A DNA stretch of 64,000 nt from Dasyornis broadbenti. Its lineage: Eukaryota; Chordata; Aves; Passeriformes; Dasyornithidae. Of this stretch, positions 1 to 13,000 are shown in pieces. A program made the position numbers and the translations under genes. The stretch spans positions 1,106,923 through 1,170,922 of the forward strand of contig VZRN01006638.1 of the NCBI GenBank assembly GCA_013397935.1, written 5' to 3'. Every line of letters starts with the position of its first letter. The stretch's first letter is position 1. The notes under the pieces are model-generated. The model was not told the origin of the DNA. It ran no database searches and saw only the letters and a list, made by a program, of their open reading frames with translations.

Positions 1-3000
1 ACACCCTGTTTTGTTAGAACAAAAAAGGTGAGTAACAGCAGCGGAACAAGTTAGTCCGCTAATCTGCAGATAAGACACTGAAGGACTCAGATGAGTGCAG
101 GGGGAAATAATGAGTACAACCTGATGAGTGGTATCAGGAAATAACTCCTCTTAAAATGCCTTGTGGGTTTTCTACAGTGGCATATCTGCTCAGCCTCACA
201 CTTGAAATTTGAGTGCAGGCTCTAGAGGCAACTTCTTTTCTGCGCACTAATAACTTGTTCAATTAATTATAAAGTTCCTGTGGTTTAATTTCTCTTTGAG
301 AGAGCAGTCTGGGCTATGGTAGGAAGCAAAGGATGTTTAAGATGAATCTAATTAGAAGATCTTCTCTTTGAACAACCTGAGAAGGTAAATCATATTACAT
401 CTCTGAGTGCTGTCTTTATTTTCTAAAATATGTGCGATGATGACTGTTGTGCTGGGTGGGTTTGCAAGAGAAAGTGTCATTATTCTGCAACATTCATGAA
501 AAAGAGAAGCTTAGAGAAACAGTAAAAAGAAGGTCATATCTCACCTACGTCCTGGGTTAAAATCTGACCTTGTGATTTACTTCTAGGAATCCTCTGCATT
601 TTAGAATTAACTTTAAACAACACTTCCCAGCCTGAATGCTGCGGAGAACAAGCATTGGGTAGCAAATCTGGACTTCTTTAGCTCTCTGGGGCTTTATAAG
701 TTGAAGATACTTATTGCTTCCCAGGAGACAGTTTGGATGAGAAATGAGGAATGAGTCTACACATGCGCTTTGCCCACTGAAGGCAGACAGATACTTGAGA
801 AATTGCTCTCTGAAAAGTTTACAGCAATGCTTTATTCATTGAGAAATTAAATGAATGAGGATAACAGCCACATTACTTGAGAAGAACATTAATACTTTGC
901 CACATTTGCAACTTGTTTCTTGGTTTTCTGGCTTTCTAGATACTGGTTTGGGATGTTTTGGAGCTTTAAATGGGTACTAAAGCCTGAGTAGCAGCCCAGA
1001 TCTCATTTACATGAGTTGTCCTCTATACGGTGTCTTACACGTGCAATTGACAGGGTGTTTGCTGTCAGCTACGTAAAGTCACACAAAAGATGTGTTTGAA
1101 AATAGAGGCTGACCCACAACATTTGAATATGAAGGCAAGTTTGGGAGCAGGGCAAAAGATGCATGCAAAACTGTACCAGATGTTGTTTACCCTCATCATA
1201 AATTTTGTTTAATGACCTTTTTGCCTTTCTATTATCTGTTTCATCAACCCATTACCAATGTAATACAAACACTTTGTACAGATTAGGTTTTTTTACCATA
1301 TTCTGTGAGAATATGCTGAGTATACAAAGCTACCAGAAACCTTTGCTTTGCTAGTGCTTCGATTATGAAGTCAAGTCACTATCTCAGGGACTTGTGTCAC
1401 AGCTTATAGTGTTTCCCTCTTGATCCACTGGGATCAGCCAGATCTATGGAAATCTTGAGTTTGTTACAAGTGGATGATGTCATCAAAATAGCAAAATAGT
1501 CTCTTTTGTAGAACGTTGGATATAGTGACAGACATGCCCAGGAAACTGAAAAAGCTTTTCCCTAGTTTATTTTTTCCCCCCTAATTCTACCAGACATTCA
1601 TCCATTGGATTAAAAAAAAACAAAAACAAAACCAAAACAACAAAAAAACCCAAACCACACACAAACAGACAAACAAACAACTGAAAAACAAGAAAAATGC
1701 CTGCAACACTCTTTTTTTAAAATAGATTTTGGAGCGGGGTGGGAAGATATTCTGAGTCACTGATGTCGTTCTTTCTGATTATTCCTGTATAGGAGTATCA
1801 GAGCAGCTATACTGTATTAGCGCAAATGTCTAGATAACAGAGTTCGCTCTATTTATTTTCTCTTTATTTGTTTATTTTATTTTGTTTTGTTTTGCTTTTG
1901 TTTTGATTTTGCTTTGTTTATGTTGGGTTGGGTTTTTGTTTTCTGCTTTGGTTTTATTTTTGTATTTTTTCCACTGTTGCTATCCTAAAATATCTTAAAA
2001 TTAACTTTCCATGTTTAATTGCATCTCAGAATTCAGCTGGCATTTTCTTCAGACCCCATTTCTGAATGATCATAGTCAGTTCAGAGTCCGTCACAGAATA
2101 CATAAAGTCATTATCATTTCTTTCTACCTTACATTTATCAGAGATTAATTTCATGATCTATTCACTCAGTCTCCTGTGACCCCAATGCAGATTTTGGCAG
2201 GCAGACTTTGCTTTTGTTGGTCTCAATCAGGTAACGTTTTCCATGGTCACTGCCATGATCCCTGCCTTTTCCACATCACTTGAGAACAGAGGGTAAGGTA
2301 CAGGCTTACACCACGTTCCTGCAGAGCTCTGGTGATGACATCTCTGTATTGGAAAAGAAAATAATTTATTCCTACTTTTGCCTCCTATCTTTTAACCAGG
2401 TCAGTATCCAGGTGAAGTCCCACTTCAGATGGATGTCTCTAAGAACCACATTTGGTGAGAAAACTTCACAAATCCCTGCTGGACACCCACGTCCGTGACA
2501 TCAAGTACATGCTTGGCTCAGTTCTGTCCTCTTCCAATTCACGAGGTGAGACCACAGATCATGTTCATATTGTCATTTTCTGTCATGGGCTCTTCTGAGC
2601 AAGAAAGTGCCAGCAAAGCCCCCTGCTTGCTTGGGAGCACCAGCTCTGATAAATGATGGTTGCAATAGGCAGCCACTGATCTCGGGAGGTGCTGATTTTT
2701 CTGGTTTCCCCTGGTGATTCACTGCCTTGCAAAGCCTGAGTTTGGATGAATAGCCTTTTCCATGCAAAAAGATTATAATTTTGCAAAATTTCATTACTTT
2801 AATCTGGTTGGTGGTGTCCACTCAAGCACTGTTCAGTACTATGCTTAGAGCCTTTTCTCAGTGCTTCCCTTTCTTAAAATGATTTTCACAATCCTTTTGG
2901 GTTCTGCCATTTTCTGTAGCTCTCTACTGCCTTTAATTCTGGAGCTAGGAAAGTGCTTTTTTAAGAATAACCAGAAAGTGCATATTCATAGCAAAATATA

Positions 3001-3874
3001 TATGTATTTTATGTATTCTTCACCTCCCTTTCCCTATTCCCTTTGGTTGCATAAATGTGTCAGCACCTGTTATAAGGGACCATGCATGTTTTACCTCTCC
3101 CTTTTTGTTTCATTACGCAATCTACTGTGTGACTAAATTAGCTCAGGTGTTAATGAGCTGGAAAATGTTTTTGGGGGGAGGGAGTGTGATTTCAGGCACC
3201 ACATTATATTCTGGTGTGTCATTGTTCTTAGATTCTAGATTACTTATTTGTTAACTTCAGTGCAATTAATGGAGTAGTGTGCTAAAACCCCAAGACAACA
3301 CCGATTATTTCCAGGAGATACCACTCTTCATTGTGTCCATTGTTAGCCAAGGGGTAAAAAGCTCACAGAAATCTCTGGCTGAGCCCATGGTGTTGCTACA
3401 GCCCTCTCCAGAGTGGGATACAGCTGGTGGCAGAGCTCTCCCTGCTGTCACAGGACAGGTCTTTACTTTCAGCAACATTCCTAACTGTTCCCTCACCTCC
3501 TGGGTGTGCATTTCCCAAGTACCACTGACAGGGATATTTGAAGATCCAAAGTCAACTTTTCTCCTGGCAGATTTATAGCACTTCATGTGTCCCTGTTAGG
3601 AATCTACTTAGGACTCTGCTTTCTCCAAGCAATTTCTTTCTCCTGTTTTGAGTAGGTACAGCTGACATGAGAAAAAGGAGAGATGGGGGAATAGTCTGAC
3701 GGCAGTGCAGAGGAATAAGTACAGACCTTGTTCTAAGGCCTGTCTGGCATGGACTGAACAGGCAGAGTTGCTGAAGGAGGCAGAACATCCTGTTTTTGTA
3801 GAGTGGGCTGCTATTTCCTACTGTGCGAGTCAGATGAAAATTCTCTGGTCCTCTTTTTTTCATTGTCTTCTTAG
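1..3874. other. Upstream or first-intron DNA of ADGRF5, no gene seen
   Basis: No open frame here resembles a known protein and no exon of ADGRF5 could be placed. The first coding exon is preceded by a good splice acceptor, so at least one non-coding 5' exon lies here or left of the window. An A-rich block (about 1610-1690) and a T-rich TTTTG-type block (about 1850-1965) are the only conspicuous compositional features. Confidence 0.6.
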
Positions 3875-4002
3875 GCTCCACAGCAAAGTCACCAGGCAAA
3901 ATGCCATCCCCAAACACTGCAAGTCTCCACTGCCTATTCCTGCTGGTCTCAGCCTGCTGCCAGACACCACAGGGCTCAGACTTCTATCCATTCCCATATG
4001 TA
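3875..4002 (+). CDS. ADGRF5: ADGRF5 first coding exon: 5' UTR end and signal peptide
   Basis: A pyrimidine-rich tract ending TTCTTAG gives an acceptor before 3875, followed by 26 nt of UTR, the ATG at 3901 and 34 codons to a GTGAGT donor. The peptide starts MPSPNTASLHC and continues with a Leu/Val-rich core, as expected of a signal peptide. Phase 0 fits the next exon at 6135. The start was chosen because it is the first ATG in the exon and sets up the only frame that joins the next exon. Confidence 0.85.
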
Positions 4003-7000
4003 GTGAGTATCCTTCCCCAGCCCCATTGGTTTTCATTGGATCTCTGCTTGTAGTACCCTGATGCTCTCCTTTACATCCATGAAACCTTGGAAGATGTCAG
4101 AATAAGACCAGGTGGGGAATCTGAACCCACAGTATGTAAAAGAGATGGAGACATCCAGGAACTGGGCTCTGCGTGTTTCCCAGTCTTAAAGCCTCTCCAG
4201 AAGGCACTGAGCAAAACAATTCTGGTTTCTCACTGTGTTGGTCTGAAAGGGATTTCAATCGCTGTTCCTGGAGCTAAGTCTACATAACAGTTATGTGGGC
4301 ACTGCTCCTGGATGGAATTCACCCATCCTATGAGAGAGGAACCAAATATATCTAGAAATTATGTGTTTGCAGGTAGGTGACAGGACTCTCACCACTGTCC
4401 CAACAGGAGGACAAGTGCACAGGACCAAAACACCACTCCTAAGTGATTTGCATTTAGATGTTGCCTGTGAACTGAGATTTTACTTCAGTTTCGCACTTTT
4501 TCAATAATCCTCACAGAACTCTTTTGTTTCACCAATAGTGGGAATTATGGAAAGCCATTTTGGGCTGCATCCTGCACATGGGTTTGATATTTCTGCACAA
4601 ATAGTTCCTAACAAAAAGGACAAAAGAGGAACAGAAGAACCAAGGGTCTGACCAATGGGAAGTTAATATAATCTGGCAAAGAAAACTAATCCACAAATCT
4701 ACCAACTCTTGGTCATCACAATTATTATTAGACCAGAAAATACTTGTTTTGTCTTCTCCATTGTGAGCGAATGGAGAACCTCGTACTTTGAGCAAGCTGA
4801 AAAAAAGGAAAGGAAATGTGAAGAGGAAGGTGAGAACTCCTTTAGCGTTTTCTACCACTGTCCCCTGTCTTGACAAACCGAGATATGTCTGGTTGCAGCA
4901 GCCTTACTTGTGTTTCAGCAGATGTCTAACAGTGGCCAAGTATCTTGTTTGATATGTTTTTTCAAGCTGTCTCCATCACAGTACTTAGGAGTTTTCATGA
5001 AAAAAGCAACACCTCTTTTTTTGGCATCATTGATCCACGGTACAGCCTGCAGATGAGTCATTACTTAATGGTGTGAAATATGTGAAGTATTTAGCAACCT
5101 AACAATACCGTGCAGTTGTTTGAGAGAGTAAATGAAAAAGGAAACCACTGAGTCCAAACCTGGAGGAAGACATGGGTCACAGTGCACTTTCTGTAACCCT
5201 TGCAGCCAAACTCTAACACGAAGGTAACATCCCAGCAGTGCAAAAAGTGCCAGCACGCCTTGGGATCTTCACCCCAGCACAGCTGTGATACGAAACCCAG
5301 CTCTAATCACACACCAGATGGTTCCTTTATGTAAAGAGATGACTTAAGGGTTGCCAAGCTATTCACCCTTTCTGTAAATAAAGGTTTCAGTAGGAACCAA
5401 GAAACTGGCAAAGCTGCGAATTTCCTGCCTGTGTCTTTGCTTGTTCTTTAGCTTTTCTTTCTAACGGTGGTACCAATGTATTTTTAGGGCACAATTCAAA
5501 AAAGATAAGATGGTCTGAATCTCACTTGGCTGCAGCCTGTGTAAATCCAGTCATAGTGAAATGGTGCTACCCCCGCCCTGCTCAATTGTGTGTTTCTGAT
5601 GGCCCCAAAATAGCTGACTTGGCAACTGAGCTGGAGCCAGGGCTGTTCAATCTGCCTTCTTCTCTTGCTCAGGCTGTCTCTGCTGCTGCAGAGGTAGGAA
5701 CTCAGAGCAAAGAGGAAAGCAAAGGGTGATCAGAGTCCAGTTTCTGGATTCAAAGGCCCAGTGGCCACGTTTCCCAAGCAGTTCACGAGGCTGGCCCAGG
5801 ACTAAGGGCAGTGCATCAACCCCATATCAGGCTTGAAGCTCAGATCCAGAAATCCTCCTAAGCTGGGACAGTTGCCTTGCAGTGATGTGCAAAGAGGCAT
5901 CTGCAAACTCAGTACATCCATCAGCTGGTGTTCAACCCTTCCCTGCTTGGAAGGTAGAAATATTCTGTTTAAAGAGGAAGATGGGGTGGGAAGTTGGAGA
6001 GGTGAGGCCAAGATAAGTGGGAAAAAATTATCTATGGCGGTATTTTCATTGCTAATTTCTTTCGCCAACAACAGCAGCTAAAGCTTCACTTTGTTGTTCT
6101 CACTGAACCCTCTCTTTTTTTTTTTTCCCCACAGTTTGACAGCACACTAGGACAGGAAAGCTTCTATCCAGAGATTCAAAGGCAGAAGCGAAACAGTACG
6201 TACACAAATGTATGGTAACAGAGCAGGTTTCTAGTAAGCCAAGGGTGAAATCACTATTAGGGGCAGCATCTCTTGATGTACTGAACTGGAAATATCAAGG
6301 ATGAGGTGTGGTTGTGGTTCAACCCCAGCTAAGCACCACAGTGCCACTCGCTCACTCTCCCTCAGTGGGATGGGGAACAGAATCAGAAGGATAAAGTGAA
6401 AAACATACAGGCTGAGACAAAGAAAAGATAATCCTATACGGCCTCAGTCTGTGGTTGGCAACCCATCTTACTCTAAGGAAAGAAGGGATGAGACAGCTAT
6501 TCTATGGATATATTATGCCATTTGTGTCAGCTTCTTATTCCTCTGACACCAAAGAAACCTGGCTTTTGTTGGACAAGCAGCAGATGGAACAGAGGCAGAA
6601 TGTCTGCTGAGTGGGAAGCAGGAAGATTCCCTAAGCAGGATGCCACACTAAGCTACCATTAAATAGCAACAAAGAGCCCAAATGCTAAACTGGACGGTAA
6701 ATCAATTTGCGATTTACTCTCAAACACAGCTTTGCAGTCTCATTCTATTTCTCTTTCAGTGCTTATTCTTGACCTCCCTCTTCCGGAGTACACTGTTGAC
6801 ATTGAAGTAAGCGTAAAGAATTTATCTTATCTGCAGCCTATCAAAGACTATTTAAAAAAGATCGGTCTTACAGTTCCAATTAATATTTCAAATGGACAAA
6901 TGACAGTTTCAAACATCAACATTACCACAGGTGGGTTGGTTATTGATTCGTATATTCTGGATAATGTGGGGTTTTGTCAGTGTTTGATGTCTCCCATTTT

Positions 7001-10000
7001 TTTACCACCCATCACACTTAGAAATCACCAAAACCAAACCATCTCTGCTGCCTGCTGGGAGAACCAGCAAGACTGAAGCTCTAGCACACAACAGCATATT
7101 TGTTTATCTGTCTCTCACCACTCCTCATTATATAATGTTGGCATTAGGAATAGCTCTGGATGCTTTTCTTTTCCTAAGGAAGAGACAAAGCCGGAGGAAG
7201 CCTGAGCCAAAGGATTTTGCTCCAGTTTGTGTAACAAGCAGTCTGAGTTACTTTCAAGTTTCAGGAAGCTGTGACAGCAGTTATCAGACTGTTTACTTCC
7301 CTCCTCCAGTATCTGGAACGTAAACGGCTGTCAGAGGCTGTACTCTGACCCTGACGGTGACAGGCTGCGTGAGATAGAGCTCACTTAACCTATTCTTCCA
7401 GGGCAAGATATTGGACAGGTTTTATTACACAAGTTGTGGTTGTGCAACATCACATCTGAGTAATGCAGTAGAGGATGTACAAACACACCAGACATTTAAA
7501 ACAGCAGAGGAGATTTGATACCTTCTTATCGCTGGCCCATAAAGCAGTGAAGGGCAGTGTCCAACAGTTCCCAAAACAACATGCAAATGCATCTTCTAAA
7601 GGCCTTCAGAGTCATGTGTAACGTGTGAAAATAATTTTGTTAATACCTTACTTTGACAATGACACATTAAGAGCAGAGAAAGTTAAAGTGAAATGTTTTG
7701 TTGGGTTTTTCTTGGTTGGTTTCTTTATTTTAGTGCTTTAAAGCACTTTGTGATGACGTCACCTTCCCTACACAGCATCTGTCAGGACACAGAACACAAC
7801 ACCTCATTAGCCACTAGGACTCTGAATGACTTTGCTCTTATAATCTTTAAAAGCCTATACACTTGCTTTCAGCTCAGGTGATATAAAAATATCCAGTCTG
7901 AAAAGTATTTTGGGACCCTGGCCACTATGCCAGGTAAACTTTTAGGATCAGACTTCACATCTCCATTCAGTTACTTAAAAGTAATTTATCAGACTTATAT
8001 GTACCAATCTGGTTCCTGTTCCTGGGTAGTCATTTACAATTAGGAGAGTAAAATTTACAAGGTGTCAGATCATCATCATTTTGGCATCATTCAAGTGAAC
8101 TCTCAAGAAAGGCAGTATTTTGAGATCCCTATCATGAAGACACAGAATGGTAAATACTTATCATGCAATAGCTATGCCCCATTTAACATTCTCATGGTAT
8201 TTCTCTGTCTGTCTGACTGCAGTCTGCCTGCCCAGCAGTGAGAATAGCAGCTGCTGTTTCTGTGAAAATGGATATGCCTGGCCGAGCACGGTGTGCAGTG
8301 ACGTGATGCCCTGCCCTTCTCTGAGCCTGGAATCGGCCCTGCCCTGTGGCTACATGCAGAAAATGCCTTTCTATGGACCTTACTGTGAGCCCCAGACTGA
8401 AGGTAAGCAGGCACAGGGCAGAACTTCATGGCTTGGCTGTGCAGCTCATACGCTGGTTAGACGTCAGAATAGTGAAAAAAGGTGTGACCAAACATCACTA
8501 CTGAGCTGGCTACCACACTACCTGAATGTGCAAAGTCTGCAGATAAGGCCTAAAGCTCTTGTGATATGGGCTTACCTTGAACCAAACACTTGCAGATACT
8601 TAGTTGCATCTGGAACCCCAACTCCTGGAGTCACTCCCATGCTTCTTTGGGACTTTCAGGTTTTGCTGAGCAAAGAAGTTTCATCTCATCAGGTTTTCAA
8701 CAGATTTTCACCTCACAAGCATTACTTTTGATTGTTTTCCATTTATTTTTATGTCTTTTGTACAGACTCATGCGGTATGGGAGAGCCCATTGTAATGAAT
8801 ATGTCAGTCAGACTCGACACAGACTTCCAGGATGATCTCAAGGATTCTTCTTCTGTGTTATACCAAAAATACAAAGCGGACCTTGAAACAGCGGTAATGA
8901 TTCCAGTTTTTCATCTCTGAAGGGAGAGAACCCCCTAAGAAATACGGTGTTTACCCCAAGTGCCTGGGATAGAGGGTGGCCTGTCAGTGTCTCTATGGGG
9001 AGCTGGGAAGTGTGCAGCAGTGGGTGCTACAAAGTGGGCCAAAGCCGACTCCATTGAAGGCAATGACAATATTCCCATTTATTTTAATACATTGAGAAAT
9101 ATTTGGGGATCTTTTGTACCTAAAGCATTAAAAAAAAATCATATTATTGGTCCTAGCTTAAATCCATGTGGGCACACATGGAATGAAACCATGCACAGAA
9201 ATTTATTCCATGACACTAGGAGAGCATCAGGCCTGTTGTATCAGATATGCTACATGTCCTTACTTACATCTGGAATGGAGAATTTCCTATTTTAAGCACA
9301 CTGCTGTAATACACAGAGGACTTAAACCATGTCACATGTCTTTGTTTACAGTTTAATGCCAGCTACAGATGTTTACCAGGCTTTGTATCAGCAACAGTAA
9401 TGGGTTTCAGGTAAGTAAATAATTTCATTTTTTCCTGAAAGACACAAATCTTTCTGTCCAGTTTCAAGGAGACGTGAGTCAACAAAGGCTACATTCCCTC
9501 TGGCTAGAACCCACTCCCAATATACACACAGTGAATAACAGAATAATACCTGCAAAGCAAAGCCCAGCTATGAGCATGGAAATAGGATTGTGGGTAGAAT
9601 TCATCACTGTGCAGAAGTCCAAGAAACATATTCATTTTCCTTCTGGATCAAAGCCTTTTACGGAAAAGACTGAGCTCCACCCAAAGGGGAAAAGGATGCA
9701 AATAAACCTAACATCATTTCCTAGGCCATGAGGAAGATGAATTAGTACATTGACTCTGGATACAACCTTGAATAAAAGAGACATTGCTGATGTCCACACA
9801 TATTTAAATACAGCTGTAATTTAGATCTTCTAAGGAAAGTTTGCTAGAAATGAACATAGGACAAGTAAGATGTCCCATAAAGGTGTTCGTTCTTAGCGAA
9901 CAGCTGTAGCACAACTTTCTTGTATACCAGAGCAAGTCTTGAGTCCCAAGAGGAGCCTCCACAGGGGAGCCCTGTGAGGCCTCCCCAGCCATGCAAGATG

Positions 10001-13000
10001 GGTCACCACAACATAGAAAACCACTAATATACACGGATATTTAATTCTGGTGCTTCTCTCATTCTTTTATATGTTTAGCCCTGGAAGTGTTTCTGTGAAC
10101 TATGAAGTAAGAACAGGAGCAGCAAGCTTCACTCAGGTTGGAGATTCCAACAGAGCTGTGCCACAGTTTCTGGATTCATCGTACCAGCTAAACCAATCTA
10201 CCTTCACAAGAATAATAACTAGTAAGTTTAAAGCTCTCAATACTTTCCTTCAACCTTTACTTCAGTATTTTTAGACTGAATCATGTAGCTGCCCTCTATT
10301 GTTGATGATGTGGTACTGGCCTTTCAAGAATCATTTATTTCTTGCCTATTTCATTTTATCCTGTGTCACCAAAGCTTAGCACCTTCATGAGACAACCATG
10401 CATGCAGTACCTCCTATGAAAAACCAAAGCCTTCCAGCTACTCCAATGTTCAGTTATTGGTTGTACTTGATGATCTTAGGGTTTTTTTTCCAGCTTAAGT
10501 GATTCTTAGTGACCCCGATGTGGTGTGTCCAGGGGAGAAAGACTGAACACCCTTAATTCACCTCTAGAACTGAGACAGCTCTTAGCATGCCAGGCTGCCA
10601 GCACTTCCTACTCTTCAAAGCAAACCAAAAAACTCTTGCAGTTTACATGACAACACATTCCCCTTGGCTTCCTTGGCACATTTTCCAGGCTGCTGCTGGA
10701 CAGTGTGTTACAATTCAGTTGCCTGGTCAAGTGCCCTGGAGGTGCCGTGCTCTCAGTGCACTGAGTGCTGGACTGTCTGTCTCAGAGGATTACTTCAACC
10801 TGGTTGCTTCTCCTCCCAGTTTATCCAATTAGAATGTAGTGGTGGTAAGAATAGTATTTCTAGCTCTCTGCATAAAACCTTCTGGAATCTTCAGCTGAGA
10901 AAGATACTAAAAGAATATGTTGAGGGAAAATCCCATGGCTTGTATCAGAGGTCGTGCCCTGCAGCTGATGCGAAGCACCTGGGATCCCTGTAAGATGAAA
11001 GACACCAGAAAAATGTGAGATGAAGTGACAGTAATGCAGAACGTTGCTCTCTGTCTTCCCAGATCAGACAATCTTCATCGTGCAACCCTCGAACATTTTT
11101 GAAGGGGACAGAGTAAGACTGACCTGTGCGATAAATTCAACATTTGCCCATGCGACCTGGTATCATTTTGACCAGACCATCTCAAACAGCTCCCAGCATT
11201 CAATAGAGACAGTTTTAGCAACCAGAAGATCAATTCTTAAAATTACCAATGTCACGACGAAGGATTCTGGTATGATTTCCGATTATTAAAACAACAGATG
11301 TAAATCTCTAGTGTGGCTAGTTTTAAAAAAAAGCAAAGATGAATGCAGTGGCTGCGTTTTCCTAGATGAAATGTGAAAATTACACTTGCCCTCATAATTT
11401 TCCTGCTGTTTTCATTGATGATCTACATATGCACTGGTATTGCCAGTAAGATGTGAACTGACTGAAGTGATTGTACATGACTGGGTGTTCCAAGTACCAG
11501 GCTTCACTATCCTATCAGGGGAGACTGTGGTGACTACATGACTGTCAGGTCTTCCCACCCTTTTGGTGTGGTAATGGAGACTGCAGTTAAATTTGTCCTT
11601 AATGTCCTTGCCCCCTTCACATGCATGACCTAACTAATCAGAGCTCAGAGCTACAGTCTTGCATGTTTAGGGGCTTTCGAAAATCAGAAACAGGCAAACT
11701 GGTGGCATTTTTCTGGGAGGAGTTATCAGGGGAATTATTTTGTATTATCAGAGCTTAGACTCAAGCTCCCACTCACTTTTTCTCTTTGGACCATGAATTC
11801 TACATTCAGCTTCAAAAAGGGTAGCCTGTGACCAGGTATTTGGGCACACGTACGCAAGGTAGGAGTCATGGGTCCAAAATTGTTTGGATCAAGGATGCCC
11901 TGAACCTTAATGTTTCCACTCCTATGTAAGTGGTCTGTCGCGGTCAGGGAGGATCCGGTGCTGGCAGCGCCGGGGTGCCGCGATCTTCCTAGACAGAGCG
12001 GGGAACAACCTCTCTAGGGGTGCTGGCAAAAGCCTCCTGCAGCGACAGTGATTTCAGCAAGTGTAGCGACTCCTTTGCTACAAGTGATCAGCTCTTTTGT
12101 GAAATAACCCAAGGCAAACTCGGGGATGGAGAGAGTGAGGCAGCTCGTATGGCAGTTCCACAGAGGTAGTCTTTATTGTCCAACACCCTGCGAAGGGGAG
12201 GCCAGGGACGAGACCAGCCTGAGGTGTTGGGGTTGGGACAGGGGTTTATATGGGGAAGGTAGAGGGTGGGGTGGAAACCAATTAGCCAACAGGGAAGGGG
12301 CTATTAGCATGGGAGAACCAAGGCCTGTTGGGATGACTCCAGTTTCTCACCCTGAGCTTGAAGGTGAGCTGCCTAGCTCTGACTCCTCCAGGGGAGTGCA
12401 GGAGGTTGGCTTGAAGGCTCACTGCCTTCCACAATGCTCTGCTTACTTGGCTATCCCAGTAGGGAAGGGAAACCCACTTAAAATGTGTAGGAACTTTAGA
12501 ACTCTGATTGCGCATCTCAAAACCAGGCCTGGCTGCATCCAGGGGACTCATGCCTAAGAGAGAGGGACCTGAGGGTCCTGGTCAATGGCAAGCTGAATAT
12601 GAGTCAGCAGTGCCCTGGCAGCCAGGAGAGCCAGCCGTGTCCAGGGGGGCATCAGGCACAGCATCACCAGCTGGGCAAGGGAGGGGATTGTCCTGCTCTG
12701 CTCCACACTGGGGTGGCCTCACCTCGAGTCCTGGGGGCAGTTTTGGGCACCAAAATACAAAAAAGGCATCAAGTTATTGGAGAGCATCCAAAGGAGGATG
12801 GTGAAGGGTCTGGAGGGAAAGCCTTATGAGGAGCACCTGTGATCTCTTCTTCTCATCAGCCTCAAGGAGACTGAGGGGAGACCTCATTGTGGTCTTCAAC
12901 TTCCTCATAAAGCAGAGAGGCAGGTACAAATCTGTTCTGCCTGGTCACCAGTGACAGGACTCAAGGAGATGGCACAAAGCTGAGTCAGGGCAGCTTTAGT

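Noticed and set aside
8147..8731. 194-codon plus-strand open frame
   Set aside because: Only 8223-8402 is real (ADGRF5 exon 4); the rest reads through splice sites into introns.
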